Source: Vanrija pseudolonga
Lineage: Eukaryota; Basidiomycota; Tremellomycetes; Trichosporonales; Trichosporonaceae
DNA length: 64,000 bases
NCBI RefSeq assembly: GCF_020906515.1
Contig: NC_085852.1
Location: 2,046,001 to 2,110,000, forward strand
Reading direction: 5' to 3'
Shown piece by piece: positions 43,971-53,789 of the stretch. Within the stretch, counting starts at the first letter, position 1. Every line of letters starts with the position of its first letter. Below the pieces are notes generated by a model that was not told the DNA's origin, did not search any database, and worked only from the letters and a program-made list of their open reading frames with translations. The position numbers and the translations under genes were made by a program.

Positions 43971-45078
43971 CTACTCGTACATCTCGTACAGCGGCTGCAC
44001 CTCCGTGCCGACAGGCGGCGAGCCCCACACGAGCGACGAGCCGCGGTGTCCGTGCCCGTGTCCTCGCGCGACGCTGTGAAAGGCGACCGGCTTGGGGTGG
44101 ATGCCGTGGCCGTGGTGGGTGACGGCGACGCTGCTCGCAGCCGCCACAAGCGCCGAACTGGACGGAACGCGGCGGTACGACGCTTCCACCGGCGAGCCAG
44201 CGACGCTGTCGTCGTCACGCCACTTGACGGCGCTCACAGCGGCCGCGCCGCGCCCGTACCGCCACTCGGTGACCTGCGCCATGAAGAGCCCGTCGAGCTC
44301 GTCGTGCGTCACGAGCGCGATCTCGTCGTCGACGCGGCGGTTGCCGCTGCTGTACGCCGCGATGTCGACCTCGTCCACCGCGTCCCCGCTCAGCTTGTGC
44401 GCGTAGCTGTACGCCGCGGCCTGCACGTCCGTAGGCGGCGGGAGGAGGTCGTCCTTGTCGATCCCGGCGTGCAGCCAGATAGCGAGGCGGCGCGCCTCGA
44501 GGGCATTGAATTTGGCATGGTATGCCGGCCAGAACTGCGCGCGAGCGAGCGAGTGTCAGCAAGCGAGCCCACTCGGCCCCCAGCCCAGCCCAGTCCACTT
44601 ACCACGACATTCACAGCCCGCTCGATCCGCTGAAACTCGGCCAAGCTAATCGCGCGCACCGCCGAATCGGCACGCTCAACCCGCTCCCAGTCCTCGCCGT
44701 CCTCATCACCCTCACCGACGACAGCGCGCGGGCTCGTCCGCGCCCAGATAACATGCTCCCACTCGAGCCGGTCGTGGTTCCACCGCGGTGTGACGACGCT
44801 CACTGCCGGCGCGTCGCCCAGCACCGTGCCCGCGAACCAGCCGCGCCCGTGGGCGTGCTGGAAGGCGAGGTAGGCAAACTCGTGGCGGTAGGGGCCGGAG
44901 AGGCCGTACGACTAGCGAGCGCGCGTCAGCGCGCGAGCGGGCGGGGAGGAGGGTTCCAGGAGTCGCGAGCACGTGTGCGACCCCCGTGGCGGGCACGAGA
45001 CGGCTTGTACAGCCCCGACACCCCACTTACCCAGCGGTTCTGGATGGGGCTCTGCACGCCGTGCACCTCTGCAGCCAT
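43971..45078 (-). CDS. PAY-array gene 1 (unknown family)
   Basis: First of nine tandem paralogs with three exons and both introns in phase 0. Exons: 45078-45031 (16 codons, MAAEVHGVQSPIQNRW), 44911-44603 (103 codons), 44534-43971. Predicted length is 306 residues, the longest member. Exon 2 carries EFAYLAFQHAHGRGWFAG and WEHVIWAR; exon 3 opens with FWPAYHAKFNALEARRLAIW. The extra length is at the C-terminus, with THDELDGLFMAQVTEW and a His-rich stretch (HHGHGIHPKPVAFHS ... RGHGHGHRGS) absent from other copies. No signal peptide or membrane span. I do not recognise the family. The 3' end is 90 bases from the convergent dipeptidase gene. Confidence 0.75.
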
Positions 45079-45454
45079 GGTGGGTGGTGGTGGGAGGGAG
45101 AAACGAGATGAGATACGGCTGTTCAAGTCAGCGGCAGCAGCAGCGGCACCAGCAGCACCAGCAGCGAGCAGCGGCTCAGGCCGCCGGGCGCGAGCGAGAG
45201 CACGAGGGATGAGGATTACGGCTGACGGCTGGGTAACGCCGGTGCCCCATCCATGCCCTCTGTCGGCGCCGAGAAACCCCCAAGCGCCGGGGGGGGGGGG
45301 TTGTGCTGGGTGCTGCCTGCTCGGTGGGGTAGGGGTGCGCAATGCCCACCGACAGGGGTGTGGCGAGCGAGCGGGGTGGGTCAGTGTGCCACCCGGGCCG
45401 TCTGGAGGCAATACTTCTATCTCTCGCTGCATCTCTCGCTCCCTCGCACTCGCA
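45079..45454. other. spacer between array genes 1 and 2
   Basis: 376 bases, GC-rich, containing a CAG/CAC-rich tract (45125-45170) and a G10 run at 45290-45300. It serves as promoter of array gene 1 and 3' flank of gene 2. No gene seen. Confidence 0.5.
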
Positions 45455-46154
45455 CTACGCGACCATTCTCCACCCTCTGCGAGCTTCCGCACGCGTCGGG
45501 GTAGCAGCCGACACGACGACGATAGGCGGCGGCGGCGGCGGGGCGTCCTCTGTCCGCGCCTCGAACCCCGCCCACTCGGCGGGGTGGACCCCCTGCCCAT
45601 GCTCCACCGCGCGCCACACGACCTCGTCGGGCGTGTGACGGACCACGCGGTGCGCGTACGCTAGCGCGCTGGCGGGGTCGGAGCCGCGCTGGAGTTTGAA
45701 GCGGTATGCGGGCCAGAACTGGTGCGCGGTCAGCTCGCCCTCGCCCCAGCAACGGCGACGCGCCACTCACGACATACTCCTCCCGCTGGGAGAGACGCGT
45801 CCACTCCGCCTGCGTGACCGCCACCACGTCGCCGTCTGCGCGTTCCAGCGCTTCCAGGGACGCGCTGAACGGTGCGCCGTCGGGCACGACGAACGCCCAC
45901 ACGCTGTGGATCCATTCCCGGCGGGTGCTGTCCCACCGCGGTGCGGCGTCGCGCAGGAGCGACGGGTGCTGCACGAAGCCTGCGAACCAGGACGAGCCGT
46001 GGACGTGCCGGTAGGCTATGAGGTGGAAGGTTGACGGGGCGGCGGTGCCGTAGGTCTGCGCGTGTGAGCGGCCGCGAGCGGTGGTGGCGGGAGGGGAGCG
46101 GCTCACCAGCCCGCTGCGGAGTGGCGCGGCGACGCCGTTGACTGTCTTGGACAT
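45455..46154 (-). CDS. PAY-array gene 2 (unknown family)
   Basis: Exons 46154-46107 (16 codons, MSKTVNGVAAPLRSGL), 46055-45771 (95 codons) and 45718-45455; 198 residues. Exon 2 has FHLIAYRHVHGSSWFAGFV and ends SQREEYV; exon 3 opens with FWPAYRFKLQRG and continues ALAYAHRVVRHTPDEVVW, then a short Pro-rich stretch (EDAPPPPPPIVVV). The tail lacks the HDECDA motif of later copies. A longer open frame spans it on the same strand, but the conserved splice pattern argues for this model. Confidence 0.75.
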
Positions 46155-46403
46155 GGTGGAGGCTGGAGGGATGTTAGGAGCACCTGGCTGGACGTTGTGA
46201 CGTTGCTCATCATGCATGTGACCGTGCATAAGGGCACCCGTGGTGGCGAGCAGCGAGCATCGTGGCCCAAGCGATGCGGCAAGGCGCAGACAGTGGGCGA
46301 TCGTGACGCCAGTCGTCACATCGTCACAGGTGTGCATCGCATCGTCGCAGCTCGCATCAGAACCACAGAACCCATACATAGCTTGTTGCTGCTTCTCTTC
46401 TCA

Positions 46404-47192
46404 CTACCTCACACTCGCGCCCCCGCCACTAGGCTGCCGCCGAAGCTTGGGATCGATGCCGAGCTGGACACAGCCCTGCACCCATCTCCGTCTCCACGCC
46501 ACGAGCTCGCTCTCGACGGCGGCGTCACACTCGTCATGGGGCTCGCTCTCGTCGCCCACGAAAGCAGCCTTGCCAGAACGTAGTGCCTCGGCCTGGTCCG
46601 GCGTGAGACTGCCAATCTGCCGCTCGGCATACGCCATCGCCACCTCGTGCAGGGTGTCCTCGAGCACTGGGGATAGCGGCAGATGCGTAATGTCCCAGCT
46701 TTGTCGGAGGCGCGGGCGGAGGTGCGCTTGTTTCCACCTGTATGCCGGCCAGAACTGTCGCCTGAGTCAGCGCCTTTCCCAGTTGGGGATACCACACGCA
46801 CCAGCTTCGCCTCGTCGACCCTCAGCCGCTCAAACTCGGCCTCGCCGATACCGCGCACCTCGGCATCACGCCGCCACTTGCCAGTACTACTGCGCCGGCG
46901 CCACCCCTCGGCGCCGACCGCGTCGAGCCCCCACACCCATTCACCGTCCTTCTTGTCCCTGTAGGATTGTTCCGCGCGCACAAGGGCCGGGAACCACAGG
47001 CTCGGGGCGCACCCGCGCTGGAAGGCGAGGTACTTTGCTGGCCGTTTGGACGCGTCGTCTGGCGCGGGTGCGTAGCGCTGGGTGTGGGTGGGTGGGTGGT
47101 CAGTGACTGGGGTTGGTTGAAGGGGGTGAGGCCGCTGTACCTACCCATCCATGGGCGTGGGGGGACGGCTCGCCGTCGGTGAATGTCGACAT
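46404..47192 (-). CDS. PAY-array gene 3 (unknown family)
   Basis: Exons 47192-47145 (16 codons, MSTFTDGEPSPHAHGW), 47077-46802 (92 codons) and 46754-46404; 224 residues. The exon 2 core is the most diverged (AKYLAFQRGCAPSLWFPALV, with WFPAL for the usual WFAGx), then EWVWGLDAV and RGIGEAEFERLRVDEAKL. Exon 3 opens with FWPAYRWKQAH and has a C-terminal HDECDAAVESELVAW followed by a basic end. Its start faces array gene 4 across a 602-base divergent spacer. Confidence 0.75.
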
Positions 47193-47794
47193 TGTGGGTG
47201 GTGGGGGCGAGTGGGCGAGAAACGGGCCGTGAGCGTGAGGGTGAGTGAGCAAAGTGCAAAGTTGATGCGAGGTGGGTGGGACGGAGGGGGGTTGGACGAC
47301 CAGGCGAGGGAGAGGCGGAGCGAGCGGGCGGGCGGGCGGGCGGGCGGGGCGGCGGCACGAGCTCGCAGCACGTCGTCGTCTCGCTCGGACACTTGATGTT
47401 GTGGTCGGACCTCTGGCCGTGACGAGTACAGCTACAGCCCGTGTCAATGAAAGGATGCAGAAGCAGCAGCAGTGATCAGAGCACCGGTCGCGCGCGCATC
47501 TCTGCGGCGGGTGGACAGTCGGGCAGGTGGCAAGAGGCCGACGACGATGGTGTGCACGGGGGCCAGCGTGCATGATGGCAGTGGCGCTGGCGGGCGACAG
47601 CAGCTACAACGTGCTTCGTATCGGGCGGACAATGCAACGACGAGCGCAGCAACAACAGCTACAGGATAAGAGAGATAGATACTCACACCTCGTGCTGCCA
47701 TTGTCACCATCTAGACTGCTGCTGCACTGCCCACTCAGAGCTCGCCACTCACACCACCTTGTGCCTCGAACCTCGCCCGCCTGCCCCGCACGCA
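47193..47794. promoter_or_regulatory. divergent promoter at the array's turning point
   Basis: 602 bases between divergent array genes 3 and 4; the only head-to-head pair in the array. It contains a GCGGGCGGGCGGGCGGGC microsatellite at about 47318-47350 and an AGCAGCAGCAG run near 47460. CACTCACACC-like motifs lie just before the plus-strand start. Confidence 0.5.
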
Positions 47795-48460
47795 ATGTCA
47801 ACAAAGTTTGAAGGCAAGCCCATCACCGGCCCCTACGCCAGAGGATGGGTACGTCGTCGGCACCTCTTGTCACATGCTATCAGCTCACCTCCACGCCCAG
47901 CGCGCAGGCGCAGCACGCTACCCGATCCGCACGTTCCACTACATTGCCTACCGCCGCCCCGAGTCGGCCGAGACATGGTTTGGCGGTGCAGTCTTCCTCC
48001 CCCTCTCGGGGTGGGACGCGCACTCGCGCACCTTTGTACGGGGGATCACCACGGTCAAGGGGGAGCGCATCACGCGGCCGGATGCCGAGGTGGCCGCGAT
48101 CGGGTGGAACCAGTACCATGATCTCAAGCTGGGCGAGGAGCGGGTTGTGGGTGACGGGGAGGACGGGGGGAGTGAGGAGCTGACGGTCAGTTCTGGCCCG
48201 CATACGACCGCAAGCTCGCCGCGCTGCAGCACCGCCGGTCCAACATCTGGACATCGGCCTCGGACGTCCCCGAGCCCACTGCCCCTGTGCCCGTGACCGA
48301 CGAGCTCAAGTCCACCGCCCTGTGGATCGCACATGCGCGCGTCAAGGTCGTCGACGATGCCAGCCCGACTGAGACGACGCCGGCGGAGGAGGACGACTTT
48401 GACAAGCATGACGAGTGCGACCACTTGTTTTGGAGCGAGGTGCAGGGCATCCCGAGCTAG
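47795..48460 (+). CDS. PAY-array gene 4 (unknown family)
   Basis: Exons 47795-47848 (18 codons, MSTKFEGKPITGPYARGW), 47901-48146 (82 codons) and 48191-48460; 189 residues. Exon 2 has TFHYIAYRRPESAETWFGG, RTFVRGITTV and DAEVAAIGWNQYHDLKLGEERV. Exon 3 opens with FWPAYDRKLAALQHRRSNIW, continues WIAHARVKVV and ends with KHDECDHLFWSEVQGIPS. The exon 2 donor is read as GTGGGT, giving a 44-base intron. Confidence 0.8.
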
Positions 48461-48541
48461 TGTGGGTAGTAGTGTGGACTGTGCATGTTGCTGGGGTGGC
48501 CAGGGTGGTACATATCACGATGAACGACCGTCACGATGTTA

Positions 48542-48575
<34 letters not shown>

Positions 48576-48878
48576 GTGGTGTCGCCACTTGTGGCGCTTG
48601 CAACCCGGCGGCGACATGCCCTTTCCCATCTCACTCAGTCACTCACACCCCCACGACTCGACCATCCACCACCTTCTCGCCCTGCGACCCATGCATCGAC
48701 GACCACGACGATTTCGAGGCGAGGCGTTGCGGGCTGAATCACCCCGTGACAGGTAACAACGCCACCTCCTTCGCACCTCGTCACGCACAGACACGAGCAA
48801 AGGGCGCGGCAAGCGACGCCGGCGCAAACAACAAAAAACCTCACAGCAGGAGCGATCATCGCCCTCCTTCAACTCATC
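48461..48878. repeat. spacer with CTG trinucleotide run
   Basis: 418 bases between array genes 4 and 5. It holds an uninterrupted (CTG)n run of about ten units at about 48543-48574, followed by GGTGGTG, a likely length-variable site. The part from 48620 to 48878 is the promoter of array gene 5. Confidence 0.7.
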
Positions 48879-49640
48879 ATGTCTCTCAACGTCCAAGGAA
48901 TCGAAAAGCCACACGCAAAGGGGTTCACGGGGTACACTGGCACTGTACGTCCAAGTACTACGGCCCGCTAATGGCACTCCGCTCGCTGACACACGCCCAG
49001 AACCTGCGCGACCTCAACCCCCTCGGCCGCATATTCACCTTTGTCGCTTTTCGCCATGTATCCTGCGCGTGGTTCGCAGGCCAGGTCGCGAGCCCCATGC
49101 CACAGTGGGACGAGTCGGGCGAGTACTTCTGGGTCGTGCGCTCGCGGCGCGCTGGCGACCTCTTGGTGCCCGATAGCAAGGTCAAGGCGATCGAGCGGGA
49201 CGAGTACCTTCGGCTAGTGGAGGCCGAGGAGTGTGTGGTGGGTGTGGTGGTGCCGTCGTGCTCTGTCACAATGGATGCTAACGAAAGCCCAGTACTGGCC
49301 CGCACACGCGTGGAAGACACAAGCGCTGCAGGCAAGGCGACAGCACCTGTGGAGACTATCCGGCCATGCTTGGCCGGACCCCCCGCCACCGCTTCCCCTA
49401 GCAACCCAGGCGGTCGCGCACGACTTTGCGCTCGGCGTCTCGGAGCTCGCAAGGACAGAACACTGGCAGGGGCTTCCCGCCCACGTCGCCGATCTGCGCG
49501 CGCACACCGAGGGCGACGGCGAGTTTGTGGCCGAGGTCCGCGCCGCCTTTCCAGTCAAGTACTGGGCGAGCAAGCCCGCGCCAGTGTATACCCGGAGCAC
49601 TGCCAGCGCCGGCACCAGCCGCCGTGTGGGCGTAGCGTGA
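48879..49640 (+). CDS. PAY-array gene 5 (unknown family)
   Basis: Exons 48879-48944 (22 codons if the donor GTACGT is used; N-terminus MSLNVQGIEKPHAKGFTGYT), 49001-49237 (79 codons) and 49293-49640; 216 residues. Exon 2 has FTFVAFRHVSCAWFAGQV and EYFWVVRSRRAG and ends VEAEECV. Exon 3 opens YWPAHAWKTQALQARRQHLW, the only copy with His in place of the last Tyr of PAY, and ends with GDGEFVAEVRAAF, a diverged form of the ECDAxFxxEV motif. A CTAAC branch site precedes the second acceptor. Confidence 0.75.
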
Positions 49641-50233
49641 GATGAGTGGGGGGCGCGTGGGCGTGGGAACGAGGCAGGCGCGTTGGTTGTATGCAGCTGG
49701 TCGTGGTTCTGACGCTCTGTCGACACTGACGTCGAGTCCGATCTGCAACGGCGGCGGCACAAATACTCCGGCAGAGAAACGCCACGACGCTCCGTGCCAA
49801 GCCGGACGGACGCGACCGGGGCGACTCGGGCCGACACGCTCTGTGGCGCAGCGGCGGGGTACGATGAGGGCCAAGGCCAACTGAGCTGCTACAGGGCTGC
49901 GAGGACATGCATGGTCGCATGCATCTGGTCGTGTGCCGTGCCGGCCGGCCGGCTACGAGCGCCCGCCGCGGCGTCGGCCTGGAATCAGTGGCGCACCGCT
50001 CGGCGCCTCGGCAACTTGCTTGGCCTCAGCTCCAGCTTGGCCTCAAATAACAGCAGCACACTCACACTTCTGCCCACGGACCGACAGCATATTGCTTCTC
50101 GCCTCACCTCGTGCACACTGAGCAACCCACGAGGAGCGCGCCGACCAATAATACCGTGTGACTTCGCCCCGGCGGCAGACTACTTGAGCGGAGCAGGCCA
50201 GCGCTGCGCCACAGCAGCACACCAGCAAACACC
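49641..50233. other. spacer between array genes 5 and 6
   Basis: 593 bases with no supported gene; the longest tandem-orientation gap in the array, large enough to have held another copy. I see no remnant PAY motif in either orientation, though a diverged fragment cannot be excluded by eye. Confidence 0.5.
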
Positions 50234-50957
50234 ATGTCGACATATCTCAACCGGCCGACACACCAGCCATACGCTGCGGGTCTGGTGAGTGGGGCATGGG
50301 CATGGGCATGGGCTAGCAACCCAGGCAGCATGTACGGAAGCTGACGAAAGCCCAGCGCCCGGACCCGGACAGGTTCAACCGCAACGCGCTGCAGTACGTC
50401 GCGTACCGCCTGCCTGGCGAGTCTACGTGGTTCGCTGCGCGCGTAGAGCCCACATTCAGCGGATACGACCGTGGCGCGCGCGACTATGTGTGGAGCGGTG
50501 TCAGTCCGCGCGGCGAGGTACGCAACGTGCGCGATAGTGAGGCGGCGGGCATCTCGGGGGCCGAGTATGAGCGGCTGGTCGGCGTTGAGATTGGCGTTGT
50601 GAGTGCCGCCAGAGGGATTACGGCTGATGACAGTTCTGGCCGGCATACAAGCGCAAGCTCGCGTCCCTCCAGTCCCGCCGGCGCGACATCTGGGGCCAAC
50701 GCGCGGAATGGACCGACCCGCCGCCACGCGAGGAGATGACGGCCGCCGCGCTGGCGTTCGCCCACTCGCGTGTAAGGGTAGGCGAGGGGCTGCCGCCCCG
50801 GTACCCGCCGGACCGGGTGAGCAAGCACGACGAGTGCGACGCGCTCTTCTGGCGCGAGGTGTGGGCCTTGACGGGGCGATATCGCCATGGGAGCTGGGCT
50901 TCGGGGGCTGGCATGGAGGACATTGTGGGCACGACGGCGGGGAAGAGCACGTTGTGA
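50234..50957 (+). CDS. PAY-array gene 6 (unknown family)
   Basis: Exons 50234-50284 (17 codons, MSTYLNRPTHQPYAAGL), 50356-50598 (81 codons) and 50634-50957; 205 residues. Exon 2 has LQYVAYRLPGESTWFAARV and DYVWSGVSPRGE. Exon 3 opens FWPAYKRKLASLQSRRRDIW, then WTDPPPREEMTAAALAFAHS, RVRVGEGLPPR and the motif KHDECDALFWREVW. The second intron is very short at 35 bases (50599-50633). Confidence 0.8.
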
Positions 50958-51144
50958 TGGTGTATGTAGTGTATGTAGATGTGAGAGGAGGCAGGCTTGT
51001 TCGATACACCCGGCCCGGAAAGCTGGTGGCACCTGCGTCGCATCGACCACCGGCGTCCATATACGGGGTGGTTCGCTTGGAGCCCTGCGGGGAAGAACAA
51101 ATACACTACAGCGAGCGCACGTCTCGCACGACACATTCGCCACC

Positions 51145-51682
51145 ATGTCGCTGCACGTAAACGGGCAGGACGCGCCTTTCCGCAATCATTGGGTGGGTGG
51201 CGACGGCCGCTGTCCGCACCGCTGACACCCCCAGACAGTCGGCGCAGGCTCGGTCCATACCCACCACTTCCAGTACCTCGCCTACCGCCGCCTGGACGGA
51301 GCCACATGGTTCGGCGCCGAGGTGGACGACTTCGAGTCGCACTATGACCGCAAGGGCGTGTGGGTGTGGAGTTTCATGACTGTTCGCGGCCGGCAAGAGG
51401 AGCGGAGGGACACCGAGGTCAAGGCTGTTAGTTATGACGAGTATCGGCGGCTGTGGCGCGACGAGGAGGATGTGGTGGGTGGCGATGGGGGGAGGCGACT
51501 GTTGACGCCAGTACTGGCCGGCATACGACAAGGAACTCGCCAAGCTCAAGGCTGCGCCGGCGCACCGCTTCGACCCCGCGGCCTTGCTCAAGACGCTCGC
51601 GCACCATGCCGCGCATAAACACGTCCGCGCCGTCGAGGGCGACTCGCATGCCTTGCAGAAGCGGAGCGACGCGCTGTGGTAG
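51145..51682 (+). CDS. PAY-array gene 7 (unknown family, shortest)
   Basis: Exons 51145-51192 (16 codons, MSLHVNGQDAPFRNHW), 51235-51474 (80 codons) and 51512-51682 (56 residues); 152 residues in all. Exon 2 has HFQYLAYRRLDGATWFGAEV and VWVWSFMTVRG. Exon 3 opens YWPAYDKELAKLK, but the middle part found in genes 4, 6, 8 and 9 is missing and the end (GDSHALQKRSDALW) is only loosely like the HDECDALFW motif. It may be a shortened but expressed copy. 188 bases separate it from gene 6. Confidence 0.75.
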
Positions 51683-51961
51683 TGACGTCGTGTATGTAGG
51701 GTGTTGTCACCTGTGCCATTTAGCTTGATACAGCTGCTGCTGTTGTTGCCGCCGAATGCCAGGAGCTGAGAAAGCCTTAGTCTTGCTCGCCGGCTTGCTC
51801 GGAGGAGGGCTGGTGGACGTGTGGCGGTCCGCGCGCGGTGGCGGGCGCCACATGCCACGAGATCCTGTCGGCCGTGTCGACCTTGCCGTTTGTTTGTCCT
51901 GACAAACAAAAGTCAGCTCTCTTTCCTCCTCTACGACGACATACTCACGACCCACCTAACC

Positions 51962-52682
51962 ATGACGACCAACCTGGGCCAGTATCCCATCTTCAGTCCT
52001 CACCGAAACGGCTATGTGCGTCGTCGTGTCGCTCCGCCTGCTGCGTCCGCTAACGACGCCAGCGCCTAGGCCACGACAACCTCCCCGTCCGCTCGCTCCA
52101 GTTCCTCGCGTACAAGTGGGGGCCGTACTCTACCTGGCTGGCAGGCATGGCCATCGGTGACGAGTCGTACTTTGACCCCCGGCAGCGCATGTTCATGTGG
52201 CGCATAGCGACCTGCGTGAGCGGTGCACGGATTACGCGGGCCGACGGGGACGTGGTGGCCATTCCAAGGGGGGTGTTTGAGCGTATGGCGCGGGTCGAGA
52301 AGGATGTGGTGGGCTTGCAGTCTTGGCAAACTTGGCCAGGAAGGCAAGGCAAGGCTAACTCACGCTCCAGTACATGCCTGCATACAAGTTCAAGCTCGAG
52401 GCGCTGGCCGAGCGCCGGCGCAGTATATGCGGGTACGCTGCGTGGGCGACCCCGCCGCCAACAGAAGAGATGCGCCAGGTGGCCCACGCGTTCGCCAACA
52501 TGCGCGTGCGGCAGGTCGAAGGTCTGAGCTCGCACGGGCCAGAGCATGTGGGCCGGGCGGCGGCGCTCGCGCCCAGCTCGGGCACGCACGACGACTGCGA
52601 TGCGAGTTTCGTGGCCGAGGCGGAGCGACTGCAGGCCGACCGGGCGATCGCGGAGGAGGCGGAGGAGGAGGAGGAGGAGTGA
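51962..52682 (+). CDS. PAY-array gene 8 (unknown family)
   Basis: Exons 51962-52015 (18 codons, MTTNLGQYPIFSPHRNGY), 52063-52308 (82 codons) and 52371-52682; 203 residues. Exon 2 has LQFLAYKWGPYSTWLAGM, FMWRIATCVSG and DGDVVAIPRGVFERM. Exon 3 opens YMPAYKFKLEALAERRRSI, so Trp of the motif is Met here, then WATPPPTEEMRQVAHAFANM, RVRQVEGLS and HDDCDASFVAEAERL, ending in a run of glutamates. It is closest to gene 9, suggesting a recent duplication. Confidence 0.8.
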
Positions 52683-52868
52683 ATGGGCGAGGAGAAGGGG
52701 ATATGTAGACAGTTTAGAAGCCCCGCCCGCCCGTGCATGTCACGCTCGCTGGTCACCAGGGAGAAGAGAGTGGCACGAGCGTGGCGGCACCCGCCCCAAA
52801 GGTCGAGCTCAGCGTCCCTCCCTCATCAGATTTATCATCTCCTACTCATTCCTCTCCAACTTGCCCGC

Positions 52869-53683
52869 ATGTCGACGCGTCTGGGGTCATCTGCGCTCTT
52901 CGCCCCGCACTCGTGCGATGTGGTACGCCCACGACCCCCAGCCAACACCACGTACATAGCTGACCTCGCGCAGCACCCCGGCGCAGACAGGCTCAAAAAG
53001 CGCACATTCCAGTACCTCGCCTACCGCCATGTGCCGACCACGACGTGGCTCGCGGGCGTCGTCGTCCCCAACGCGTCCTTCTGGTCCACTGAAAGCGGGC
53101 GCTGGATGTGGTGCATTGCCGACGCCGTCGCCGGGTCGCGGGTCATGAAGCCCGATGACGAGGTGGCTGCTATCCCGGGGGATGTGTTTCGGCGCATGCA
53201 AGCGGGGGAGCGGAACGTGGTGGGTGGGGTGGGGCGTGGGGTGTGGCGATCTCCATATCCCAGCTTTCACACCATGCTCGCGAGCTGACGCCCGCTCGCT
53301 CCCAGTACCGCCCAGCATACAAGTTCAAGCTCTCAGAACTCACCAAGCGCAGGCAAGAGATCTGGGCCTGGAAGCTGCGGTGGAACGACCCGCCGCCAAC
53401 AGCCGAGATGCGGCGCGTAGCGCACGAGTTTGCGAATACAAGGGTACGCGTGAGCGAGCGCTTGCCGGCGCACGAGGCCGTGCTTGCAGGGGGCAAGATC
53501 GTCGTCCCCCCCTCCGCGCCGAGCCTGCACGAGCACCGTGAGTGCGATGCGAGCTTCGTTGCGGAGGTACGTCGCAGCTCGTCGGCGTCGGAGAGGCTCA
53601 GTACGCCCCAGCGCGCGTTACGCGCCAACGCGGAATACGCGCGCCGGAGGAGCGAGAGCGCCGAGCCGTACTCTACGCGGTGA
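52869..53683 (+). CDS. PAY-array gene 9 (unknown family)
   Basis: Exons 52869-52922 (18 codons, MSTRLGSSALFAPHSCDV), 52974-53219 (82 codons) and 53306-53683; 225 residues. Exon 2 has TFQYLAYRHVPTTTWLAGVV, GRWMWCIADAVAG and DDEVAAIPGDVFRRM. Exon 3 opens YRPAYKFKLSELTKRRQEIW, then WNDPPPTAEMRRVAHEFAN, RVRVSERLP and HRECDASFVAEVRR, with a basic Arg/Ser-rich tail. Last member of the array; its 3' end converges on the deacetylase gene with about 105 bases between. Confidence 0.8.
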
Positions 53684-53789
53684 GGCTCCGAGCTAGCTGT
53701 ACTCTACAGACGATGGATCTGGCATTCATTGTCACGGGCACTCAACTCGGGCTACAAGTTACATATGAGGCAACACGCCCGCCGCCGCC

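Noticed and set aside
44522-45664. 380-residue plus-strand open frame across array genes 1 and 2
   Set aside because: It opposes two well-supported three-exon genes and contains none of the family motifs.
43971-53683. The array as a CRISPR, transposon or satellite structure
   Set aside because: The repeated units are spliced coding genes of unequal length and high divergence, with no terminal repeats or transposase.
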